Below, in pieces: positions 1 through 4,920 of a DNA stretch of 7,704 nucleotides; within the stretch, counting starts at the first letter, position 1, and the number at the start of each line of letters is the position of its first letter. Source of the stretch: Caldifarciminota bacterium (GTDB taxonomy: Bacteria > Hydrothermota > Tepidihabitantia > Tepidihabitantales > Tepidihabitantaceae). The notes below the pieces were generated by a model. That model was not told the DNA's origin. It worked only from the letters and a program-made list of their open reading frames with translations, and searched no databases. Location: assembly GCA_016935295.1 (NCBI GenBank), contig JAFGRF010000180.1, positions 1 to 7,704 on the forward strand, in the 5' to 3' direction. Position numbers and translations under genes: made by a program.

Positions 1-107
1 GATAGCATCCGTGCATAGCCACTCAGGATAGCTCCTTTCGTCCAATTTGCCTCCCAAGTGTTGCACTTCATTGTTGAACTGGCGGGGGCATCTCTCCTGC
101 TATAAGC

Positions 108-124
108 CGCGGCCGCAGGCCGCG
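108..124. repeat. GC hairpin with 3-nt loop
   Basis: CGCGGCC and GGCCGCG form a perfect 7-bp stem around the loop GCA. No T-run follows on either strand, so it does not look like a standard intrinsic terminator. Two hairpins of the same design (GC-only stem with CGGC core, 3-nt loop) occur at 1893-1905 and 1926-1940, which suggests a recurring intergenic element. Confidence 0.6.
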
Positions 125-279
125 AGTTTCCAGTATACCGTCTGTAGGTTGCTGGCTGCAGCTAGCAGAGACTGGACTTGGCGTCTTTGGCGGTAGCTCG
201 GCTAGCGGCTGACGGCTAGTTCCTCGTCCCTTTCCTCTCGGCTTCTCCTATCCTCTCCCCTACATCGAAGGCCAAGTCA

Positions 280-303
280 CGCGGTTCATTATGATGAACC
301 GCG
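280..303. promoter_or_regulatory. Perfect 10-bp inverted repeat, candidate operator
   Basis: CGCGGTTCAT and ATGAACCGCG are exact reverse complements separated by the 4-nt loop TATG. The repeat ends 38 bp before the -35 box of the lipoprotein promoter. It lacks a downstream T-tract on either strand, so a regulator-binding palindrome or an mRNA hairpin ending an upstream transcript by another route is more likely than a classical terminator. The structure is seen directly; its function is inferred from position. Confidence 0.6.
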
Positions 304-341
304 CCCTTGCGCGTCCGGCAGGAAAATCGAGCCCCGCCGAT

Positions 342-369
342 TTGACATCCCCGCCCGCAAGCCTATCAT
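342..369 (+). promoter_or_regulatory. Sigma70-type promoter of the lipoprotein gene
   Basis: A perfect -35 TTGACA (342-347), a 16-bp spacer and a -10 TATCAT (364-369, 5 of 6 matches to consensus) lie directly before the lipoprotein gene. The -10 overlaps the first in-frame ATG (368). A start about 7-8 nt after the -10 falls on the A of the second ATG (377), predicting a leaderless mRNA. The hexamers are seen directly; use by a sigma70-like factor in this organism is inferred. Confidence 0.6.
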
Positions 370-376
370 GTCCGCG

Positions 377-925
377 ATGGACAAATTCCTTCTGTTCGCT
401 GTTTGCGGACTGCTTATGTTGGGCTGTAGGTCCGAAGTTGAGGACTACTTCCCGCTTCGGCTCGGTTCAACCTGGAACTATGTGGTCCCGTATGAAGGAT
501 TGTTCTCAGTCGAGATTGTGGGCGTAATCGGATCAAAGTACATCGTGAAAGCCCAGTCGGACGAAAGCCTGAAAGGTGTATGGCCCTTTAGTGACGCCGA
601 CGGCGACACTGAGACCTACTACGCGGAATCAGGCGACACGACCACATATGGCGGTGAGAGATCCGTTGTACTGATCCGCCCCCTAGAGACCGGCGTCAAA
701 TGGTCGGACCAATACTTCGACTCCGTGCGCGTGCTTGGGAAGGAGAAGGTGACTGTACCGGCAGGCGGGTATGAGAATTGCGCCAGGGTAGCCTACTTCC
801 ACGACGGGAAACTCGAATGGTACCTCTGGTTCGCACAGGGAGTCGGCATCATCAAGGGATATGACCCGGTCTATGACGTCGAGTATGATCTCATTTCCGC
901 AGACATTCCGCCCGGCCAGCCCTAG
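377..925 (+). CDS. Predicted lipoprotein with YFPLxxGxxWxY motif
   Basis: This is a 182-residue exported protein. Residues 1-16 form a short hydrophobic signal and LMLGC (Cys17) is a usable, though not ideal, lipobox, so it is probably lipid-anchored in the periplasm or outer membrane. The mature part opens with DYFPLRLGSTWNY (23-35). It ends with VTVPAGGYENCARV (125-138) and then WFAQGVGIIKGYD (151-163). I know this combination (YFPL..G..W.Y at the front, 'VPAGtf.nc..v' and 'yapGVGlvk' at the back) from uncharacterised single-domain bacterial lipoproteins with a predicted beta-rich fold; no enzymatic role is known to me. An ATG at 368 is in frame and would add MSA, but neither ATG has a Shine-Dalgarno sequence, and the promoter -10 overlaps 368, so I chose 377. 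It appears monocistronic, with repeat DNA on both sides. The coding call is strong; the function is unknown. Confidence 0.85.
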   Translation: MDKFLLFAVCGLLMLGCRSEVEDYFPLRLGSTWNYVVPYEGLFSVEIVGVIGSKYIVKAQSDESLKGVWPFSDADGDTETYYAESGDTTTYGGERSVVLIRPLETGVKWSDQYFDSVRVLGKEKVTVPAGGYENCARVAYFHDGKLEWYLWFAQGVGIIKGYDPVYDVEYDLISADIPPGQP

Positions 926-1110
926 GCGTCTCGAAGCCGGAGCCACGGAAGGGACCCATGGCCAGGCACTCCAATTTCGGGAAGCTTCGGGCTGATCCAG
1001 CTTCAAGCCTCAAGCCAGCAGTTAGCTCAAGCGCAAGCACAAGCTCACGCCGCAAGCCGCGGACGCGGGGTCCTGTTCCGGCAGTTCTTCGGGGCCGACG
1101 CCGACCGGCG
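926..1110. repeat. Intergenic mosaic of CAAGC-type words
   Basis: This is the gap between the tail-to-tail lipoprotein gene and the minus-strand 1111-1623 gene. From about 999 to 1060 it is built of repeated CAAGC/AGCTC words: AGCTTCAAGCC (999-1009), CAAGCCTCAAGC (1004-1015), TAGCTCAAGC (1023-1032) and CAAGCACAAGC (1034-1044). The same words recur in the 1624-2119 gap. No terminator with a T-tract is visible for either converging gene. Confidence 0.55.
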
Positions 1111-1623
1111 CTAGCCTTGAACCGTGCGGTCGGAGTCGGCCATGTTCTCGAAGAAACGGTGCCCGGGCTGCAGATAGCTGTCGATGATGAGCTTGAACCA
1201 GAAGTCGTAGAACCGCGTCCGCTCGGGCGAGTCGCCGGCCGCGGCCACGGTGAACCGGTCGTCCCAGCCCTTCATCCCCACGCTGTAAGCCGCGCCATCC
1301 GGTTTCGCCAGCAGTTCGAACGTGAGGTTCTGTCTCGGTGCGGCCTTGCCGACGCCGCCCTGGTCATCGACCAGTTCCATGCCGAGGCGGAAGTGCCAGA
1401 TGCCATCGCTACCGTACGTGACCGAGTCCGACGCATCGTGTGAGGTGGCCGCACTCGTCTGGCGGGTGTTGGACAAGAAACGGATCTGGTAGGGCGGGCT
1501 TTCGAGATATTGCTCCATACCTTTGACCAGGCTGACGGCAAACGCGGCACTCGCATTGCGCTGGGCAAAGAAGCTCTTGCGCGCATCAACGTAGGCCTGG
1601 CGGATTTGGTCAAACTTGGACAT
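1111..1623 (-). CDS. Uncharacterised cytoplasmic protein, 170 aa
   Basis: I do not recognise the family. The start is secure: GGAGGT (1629-1634) stands 5 nt before the ATG. The protein has no signal peptide or membrane segment, unlike every other gene here, so it is probably cytoplasmic. By eye, residues 2-40 are helical (MSKFDQIRQAYVDARKSFF...), residues 44-126 are strand-like, including YQIRFLSN, IWHFRLGMELVD and NLTFELLAKPDGAAYSVGMKGW, and residues 133-160 form an aromatic-rich helix ending YLQPGHRFFEN. This gives an alpha-beta-alpha layout with no catalytic motif that I can see. It is flanked on both sides by word-repeat DNA and stands alone, so context gives no functional hint. Amino-acid composition and the good Shine-Dalgarno support a real gene. 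Confidence 0.8.
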   Translation of the reverse strand: MSKFDQIRQAYVDARKSFFAQRNASAAFAVSLVKGMEQYLESPPYQIRFLSNTRQTSAATSHDASDSVTYGSDGIWHFRLGMELVDDQGGVGKAAPRQNLTFELLAKPDGAAYSVGMKGWDDRFTVAAAGDSPERTRFYDFWFKLIIDSYLQPGHRFFENMADSDRTVQG

Positions 1624-1628
1624 GACTG

Positions 1629-1634
1629 ACCTCC
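1629..1634 (-). promoter_or_regulatory. Ribosome binding site GGAGGT
   Basis: GGAGGT on the minus strand lies 5 nt upstream of the ATG at 1623 and fixes the start of the 170-residue protein. Confidence 0.75.
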
Positions 1635-1706
1635 GGGGTTAGTGGTCGCGGATCAGCGCCGGGGCCGAGGGGCGATCGGTGTTACAGCCTGCTGCCTTGT
1701 GTCTAA

Positions 1707-1734
1707 AGGTTACCACGGACCAGACCAAAGTCAA
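1707..1734 (-). promoter_or_regulatory. Weak candidate promoter for the 1111-1623 gene
   Basis: On the minus strand TTGACT (1729-1734) is followed after 16 bp by TAACCT (1707-1712). The -35 matches consensus at 5 of 6 positions but the -10 at only about 3 of 6. It would give an untranslated leader of roughly 75 nt. Spacing agrees with the two better promoters in this window, but the -10 is poor, so this is only a candidate. Confidence 0.25.
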
Positions 1735-1892
1735 GATAGCCCTCGGGCCCAGCGTCAGTCCCTGGTCCTTGGCCCCTCGCCCATCGATTGCACACCGGCC
1801 CCGGCGACTGCCGTCGCAGCCCCAAGCCTCAAGCTAGCTCAAGCACAAGCCATCCGGAAGGTGCTGCTGGTCAGATAGCAGCGGGCCACGGG

Positions 1893-1905
1893 GCGGCTGC
1901 GCCGC
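1893..1905. repeat. GC hairpin with 3-nt loop
   Basis: GCGGC and GCCGC pair around TGC, giving a 5-bp stem. It directly precedes the AGCTTCAAGCC word and sits 20 bp before a second, longer hairpin of the same type. There is no adjacent T-run. Confidence 0.45.
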
Positions 1906-1925
1906 AGCTTCAAGCCACAAGCCAG

Positions 1926-1940
1926 CGCGGCTCCGCCGCG
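1926..1940. repeat. GC hairpin with 3-nt loop
   Basis: CGCGGC and GCCGCG pair perfectly (6 bp) around TCC. The left arm matches the left arm of the hairpin at 108-124 over six bases (CGCGGC), which supports a shared element type rather than two unrelated stems. Confidence 0.5.
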
Positions 1941-2054
1941 AGTGACCAGGTACCAGTTTGCAGGTTACAGTGACGGAGCCGGCTGACGGCTTCCGGCCGA
2001 CGGCTGGTTGTTGGTTTGTGGTCCTTGGTCTCAGGTCCTGATTTCGAATCCCCG

Positions 2055-2097
2055 CTCCCCAATCGCCAGTCGCCAGTATCCACCCTACTCCCCAATC
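2055..2097. repeat. Direct repeats CTCCCCAATC and CGCCAGT
   Basis: CTCCCCAATC occurs at 2055-2064 and 2088-2097, and between the copies CGCCAGT occurs twice in tandem (2064-2070 and 2071-2077). The block is purine-poor on the plus strand, like 220-261. It lies just downstream of the stop of the minus-strand secreted enzyme gene. Confidence 0.65.
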
Positions 2098-2119
2098 CTG
2101 GGCGGGGGCGGAAGAACGG

Positions 2120-3598
2120 CTAGGGGTTCTCGTCCGCGTCGCCGTCTACTACGTCAAGTATGAAATCGAGCTCGGCGAGTTCCGCCTCCTGCGGGAACGT
2201 CCCTTTGGGGAATGAGAACTTGAGGTAGCGGAGCCTGGGGCCGGCGCCCGGCTTGGCCAGCCTGACCGGAACCGGCAGGTTCATCGCCTCGCCTCCTTCG
2301 AGCTTGGGTTCCTTCAGGAACGGCATTTCGACGTTCTTGTACTTCCGGTCCGCACCGGCCCACTGGATTCGATACCCCTGAGGCAGGAACCCGGCTCGCC
2401 AGTGCAGACAGAGCGCCCTGACCGGCAAAGGGTAGGCCGCGAGCAGGTCGAGTTCGACCTCGACGCCTTTGGGCTCTTTCGCATCGAGTCCGGCCGGAAA
2501 GAGCCAGCGCCGTTCCCCGCCGTCCGGAATCCCGGTCGCCTGCACCATCGGCGAAGACGAGCGGACAGCCGGGCCCTTGCGTCCGTACTGCAGCGCATAG
2601 CGCACGAGTTCGGGACGGAGCCGGTCCCAGTACGGGTCAACGAACACCTTCGCGGTCGTATCAGGATGCCAGACCTCGACGGCCATCGCCGGAATCTCCA
2701 CCCAGTGGAGCCGCGCAGGGTCGTACACCGGCTGGCCGGCGGCATCGAGGTCTATGCCGAAACCCATAATCTTGCGGGGCCAGCCGCCATAGTTGCCGAA
2801 GTCGCTGTCACCGGCCGGGGTGTACGACCATACGTCGTTGATTACCCGGGAGTTCTTGACGCGGTCGCTGGAGTTTCCTTCAAGAAAGGTCAACTCGACC
2901 CGGTACACGCGTCCGCTCGGCAGGACGTAGACGGTCATCTCGTCAACCATCATGCTGTGCGCGGTGTTTGCGCCTTTGAACTCGACCCCGTCCCAGCCCC
3001 GCATCGGCGCGTAGGCGCCCGGGCAGGGCGCGTTCCAGCCCGGCCAGAAGTTCTCGTAGTCGAGCTCCGAGTAGTCGATCCAGCGGCCGCGGGCCGAAAG
3101 CGATTCCTCGGTCTTGTAGTAGTTGATCAGGCCGCCGGTGCCGATGTAGAGCCACGAGAAGAACCAGTCGGAATTACGATACCCCTGGCTGTAGGGCAGG
3201 CCGGCCTTGTGGTGCCAGTAGCAGGCCGCCTCAGTGCACCAGGGCATGCGTCCGGTCACGGTGTTGATGGTGTCGATATAAGGGCAGCCCCAGAGTTCGT
3301 AGGTCAGGGCGGCGAAGTCGGCGACCTCCGGGTTGTCGATACCGCAGACCATCTGGTAGAACGGCTTGCCGCCGTCTCCCCCGACCTGGGCGGCGCAGCA
3401 TTCCTTGGTCCCGAGCGTCGCCTTGCCTACGTCCTGAATCCACGTCCCGCTCGGGTTCCAGGCCCCGCTGTCGACGAAACAGGCACAGGAAGGGCTGTCG
3501 CCGTAGTGGCAGCCCCAGTCAATGGCGGATGCGGCCGAAAGACACAAGACCAGCGAGAGCGCCAGAGCCGGCGCCCGGCTGTGCCGTGAACCAGTCAT
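2120..3598 (-). CDS. Secreted CHAP/papain-like cysteine peptidase or amidase with discoidin-like C-terminal domain
   Basis: This is a 492-residue exported protein. Residues 1-25 are a signal peptide with basic n-region, ALALSLVLCLSA core and ASA cleavage site. The core matches the CHAP/papain-like pattern: WCTEAACYWHHKAGLP (120-135) carries the candidate nucleophile Cys121, GANTAHSMMV (209-218) carries His214, and EGNSSDRVKNSR (240-251) looks like the conserved 'EGN' strand with Asn242. Such enzymes usually cleave peptidoglycan amide or peptide bonds. Ten further or shared cysteines between residues 30 and 191 (including a CC pair at 67-68) suggest disulphides. Residues about 345-480 (ALCLHWRAGFLPQGYRIQWAG, then KFSFPKG) look like an F5/8 type C, carbohydrate-binding beta-sandwich. 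AAGGAGGT 5 nt before the ATG at 3598 supports this start; an in-frame ATG at 3670 would give 516 residues. Export is secure; the enzyme class is inferred from motifs only. Confidence 0.8.
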   Translation of the reverse strand: MTGSRHSRAPALALSLVLCLSAASAIDWGCHYGDSPSCACFVDSGAWNPSGTWIQDVGKATLGTKECCAAQVGGDGGKPFYQMVCGIDNPEVADFAALTYELWGCPYIDTINTVTGRMPWCTEAACYWHHKAGLPYSQGYRNSDWFFSWLYIGTGGLINYYKTEESLSARGRWIDYSELDYENFWPGWNAPCPGAYAPMRGWDGVEFKGANTAHSMMVDEMTVYVLPSGRVYRVELTFLEGNSSDRVKNSRVINDVWSYTPAGDSDFGNYGGWPRKIMGFGIDLDAAGQPVYDPARLHWVEIPAMAVEVWHPDTTAKVFVDPYWDRLRPELVRYALQYGRKGPAVRSSSPMVQATGIPDGGERRWLFPAGLDAKEPKGVEVELDLLAAYPLPVRALCLHWRAGFLPQGYRIQWAGADRKYKNVEMPFLKEPKLEGGEAMNLPVPVRLAKPGAGPRLRYLKFSFPKGTFPQEAELAELDFILDVVDGDADENP

Positions 3599-3603
3599 CG
3601 TGC

Positions 3604-3611
3604 ACCTCCTT
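3604..3611 (-). promoter_or_regulatory. Ribosome binding site AAGGAGGT
   Basis: A near-perfect Shine-Dalgarno lies 5 nt upstream of the ATG at 3598 on the minus strand. It selects that ATG, which opens directly into a signal peptide, over the upstream in-frame ATG at 3670, which has no Shine-Dalgarno. Confidence 0.8.
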
Positions 3612-3677
3612 GGAGTCACGGATGTGGGAAAACAGCTGCCCGCCCGGTGCAGCGGCACCGGCCGATGCATCAGGTCG

Positions 3678-3705
3678 ATTATCGCGCTGAGGCCGATGCT
3701 GTCAA
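3678..3705 (-). promoter_or_regulatory. Promoter of the secreted peptidase-like gene
   Basis: On the minus strand TTGACA (3700-3705), a 16-bp spacer and GATAAT (3678-3683) match the sigma70 consensus at 11 of 12 positions. The predicted transcription start is near 3670-3672, which coincides with an in-frame ATG at 3670. The -35 is the left arm of the inverted repeat at 3698-3720. Confidence 0.65.
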
Positions 3706-3720
3706 GCTAATCTTGACAGC
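3698..3720. promoter_or_regulatory. Perfect 9-bp inverted repeat joining two divergent -35 boxes
   Basis: GCTGTCAAG (3698-3706) and CTTGACAGC (3712-3720) are exact reverse complements around CTAAT. Each arm contains TTGACA read outward on its own strand, so the palindrome contains the -35 box of both divergent genes. The lack of a T-run on either side argues against a terminator. A shared operator is an alternative or additional role. Confidence 0.65.
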
Positions 3721-3741
3721 CGGGGAGTTCTGAGATACAAG
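3713..3741 (+). promoter_or_regulatory. Candidate promoter of the 3794-4870 gene
   Basis: TTGACA (3713-3718) is perfect. The -10 is less clear: TACAAG (3736-3741) after 17 bp or GATACA (3734-3739) after 15 bp. Transcription would begin near 3747 and give a leader of about 45 nt that carries the Shine-Dalgarno. The weaker -10 suggests lower basal activity than the opposite promoter. Confidence 0.45.
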
Positions 3742-3783
3742 GTTCTGTGGAACTGCGTTTACCGGTTCGCATTAGCCCTGACC

Positions 3784-3790
3784 AGGAGGT
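3784..3790 (+). promoter_or_regulatory. Ribosome binding site deciding a TTG start
   Basis: AGGAGGT lies 3 nt before TTG at 3794 (GGAGG is 4 nt away). The spacing is short but the match is strong. The next residues form a clean signal peptide, so TTG, rather than a later ATG, is the start. Confidence 0.7.
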
Positions 3791-3793
3791 CAC

Positions 3794-4870
3794 TTGAAAC
3801 CCATCGCCATCATCCTGCTTGCCGTTTTGCCGGCGGCGGTCGTCGCCCAGTTGGTTGAAGTCAGGCTGCACGCGCCGCCGCCCGGGCAGTTCTCCGTCGA
3901 GCAGCTCTGGTGGGTCGACCTGACCGCGAAAGCCGACATCGACACGATTGTCTGGCTGGAAGGATACGTCAATGAAGCCAGGCAGGGCCGGGTGTTCAGC
4001 GCCAGGTCAGACGAGTTCCGGCTGACCCTGAAAGCGGGCGGGAAGAGAACGCTGCGGCTCAAAGACATCAGAATCCGTGACCAGAAGTGCAAGCCGGGGT
4101 ACGAGGCCTTCTACACCCGTTCGGGCACGATACCTGAAGGCGACTACACGTACCAGCTCAGACTCATGCCGGACCTGGGCGAAGGCAGCCGCGACGTCAA
4201 AGTGACCCTGCCCGGCCCGCCGCGACTCGTGCTGCCGCTCGACGGCGACACGCTCGCCGAACGCCTCCCCTCGTTCGTCTGGACCCCGCCGGCACGGGCG
4301 CCCCAGGGCCAGGTCAGCTACCGGCTGCTGATGGTCGAGCTGCTCGAATCGCAGAGCAAAGAAGAGGCGATTGCGGCGAACCCGCCCTGGTTTGAGCATA
4401 AGGGTATCAGCCGCACCAACCTGCGCTACCCGGCTTCGGCCCGGAGTCTCGGGACCCTGCGCAAGGGCAGCGGGTTTGCCTGGCAGGTCGAGGCCTTTCA
4501 GAACAACGTGCTGCTCGGGAAGAGCCCGGTCTCCGAGTTTTGGCCCAGCCTCAAGCCGACGTGCCACGTCGACTCGGCCTACGTCGAGGGTGCGCGGGTA
4601 GAATTCGGCACCTACACCAGCCTGGACGCGGCCGCAGTGCCGTTCGATGTCAGGTTCTGGGGAAGCAGCGACGAAGGCACGGTCACGCACCATCATTGGC
4701 GGGTCACCGAGGCCGGTGAACCGGACGCCATCGTCGGTCTCGGCGTCGGCGATGAGTTTGACATTCCGGACCTCGGGGCTCCCCGCAGCTACCTGGTCTA
4801 CGTCACCGTGCACTGCAGCGGCGGCAAGACCCGGACCTCCGCCTTCGGGCTCAATATCGCGGCCGACTGA
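3794..4870 (+). CDS. Secreted multi-domain beta-sandwich protein (Fn3-like and PKD-like)
   Basis: This is a 358-residue exported protein with a TTG start. Residues 1-19 are a signal peptide (KPIAIILLAVLPAAVVAQ). Three beta domains follow. Residues 20-140 open with VEVRLHAPPPGQFSVEQLWW and resemble the front domain of uncharacterised secreted proteins in FCB bacteria. Residues 142-250 have the Fn3-like pattern LPSFVWTPP (158-166), YRLLMVELLESQ, AIAANPPWF, FAWQVEAF. Residues 258-356 look PKD-like (FDVRFWGSSDEGTVTHHHWRV, then YLVYVTVHCSGG). No catalytic motif and no T9SS sorting domain or lipobox is visible, so it should be periplasmic or released by another route; a binding or scaffold role is inference. 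It is transcribed divergently from the peptidase-like gene from a shared control region and converges on the T9SS cargo gene with a 50-nt gap. I recognise the domain types but not a named family. Confidence 0.8.
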   Translation: MKPIAIILLAVLPAAVVAQLVEVRLHAPPPGQFSVEQLWWVDLTAKADIDTIVWLEGYVNEARQGRVFSARSDEFRLTLKAGGKRTLRLKDIRIRDQKCKPGYEAFYTRSGTIPEGDYTYQLRLMPDLGEGSRDVKVTLPGPPRLVLPLDGDTLAERLPSFVWTPPARAPQGQVSYRLLMVELLESQSKEEAIAANPPWFEHKGISRTNLRYPASARSLGTLRKGSGFAWQVEAFQNNVLLGKSPVSEFWPSLKPTCHVDSAYVEGARVEFGTYTSLDAAAVPFDVRFWGSSDEGTVTHHHWRVTEAGEPDAIVGLGVGDEFDIPDLGAPRSYLVYVTVHCSGGKTRTSAFGLNIAAD

Positions 4871-4920
4871 AGCTGAACCCGGAGAGCCGCCTGCCGCGGG
4901 TGTTCTAGCTGCCGCCCTGC

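Larger units (their letters stand above)
1..376. other. Left non-coding region with hairpins, pyrimidine tract and promoter
   Basis: I see no convincing gene here: all frames are interrupted or lack start signals and protein-like composition. From left to right it holds a possible degenerate insertion-sequence end (about 57-85), a 7-bp GC hairpin (108-124), a near-perfect 16-bp palindrome with one mismatch (151-166), a 9-nt imperfect tandem containing TTGGCG (177-194), the word CGGCTGACGGCT (206-217, repeated at 1980-1991), a tract of 38 pyrimidines in 42 bases (220-261), a perfect 10-bp inverted repeat (280-303), and a promoter running into the lipoprotein gene. The composition resembles the other two intergenic mosaics in this window. 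Confidence 0.6.
1624..2119. repeat. 496-bp intergenic mosaic of short recurring words
   Basis: No gene is supported here. From 1760 onward the DNA is assembled from short words, many shared with other gaps: TGGTCCTTGG (1763-1772 and 2019-2028), CAAGCCTCAAGC (1823-1834, also 1004-1015), TAGCTCAAGC (1835-1844, also 1023-1032), CAAGCACAAGC (1840-1850, also 1034-1044), AGCTTCAAGCC (1906-1916, also 999-1009), CGGCTGACGGCT (1980-1991, also 206-217), a tandem CGCCAGT (2064-2077) and CTCCCCAATC (2055-2064 and 2088-2097). Two GC hairpins lie inside. The 1624-1740 part is ordinary leader sequence for the 1111-1623 gene. Confidence 0.65.

Noticed and set aside
291..527. 78-codon plus-strand frame beginning inside the 10-bp palindrome
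   Set aside because: Overlaps the lipoprotein gene in another frame, has no ribosome binding site and shows no signal or domain.
1099..1110. CGCC/GGCG hairpin touching the stop codon of the 1111-1623 gene
   Set aside because: A 4-bp stem with no T-tract, expected often at this GC content; not supported as a terminator.
958..1443. 161-codon plus-strand open frame starting in the CAAGC repeat block
   Set aside because: Begins inside repeat DNA and runs antisense to the 1111-1623 gene, which has a proper Shine-Dalgarno; no protein-like features.
999..1926. CRISPR array from the repeated words in the gaps
   Set aside because: Words are 9-12 nt, irregularly spaced and partly overlapping; there is no 25-37-nt repeat, no uniform spacer and no cas gene.
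1642..2095. Short open frames in the 496-bp gap (1642-1878, 1788-1973 and 1910-2095)
   Set aside because: They translate repeat words (SPKPQASS-type products), have no Shine-Dalgarno and overlap one another on both strands.
2402..3589. 395-codon open frame on the plus strand opposite the peptidase-like gene
   Set aside because: It is antisense to a gene with signal peptide, strong Shine-Dalgarno and family motifs. Its product is rich in Arg, Val, His and Ala with no start signals, typical of frames opened by high GC.
4007..4813. 268-codon open frame on the minus strand opposite the beta-sandwich gene
   Set aside because: Low-complexity composition and no ribosome binding site; the plus-strand frame has an exported-protein start and recognisable domain patterns.
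4871..4920. Possible bidirectional terminator between the converging genes
   Set aside because: Only a 5-bp ACCCG/CGGGT pairing with a loop of about 13 nt and no T-run on either strand; too weak to annotate.
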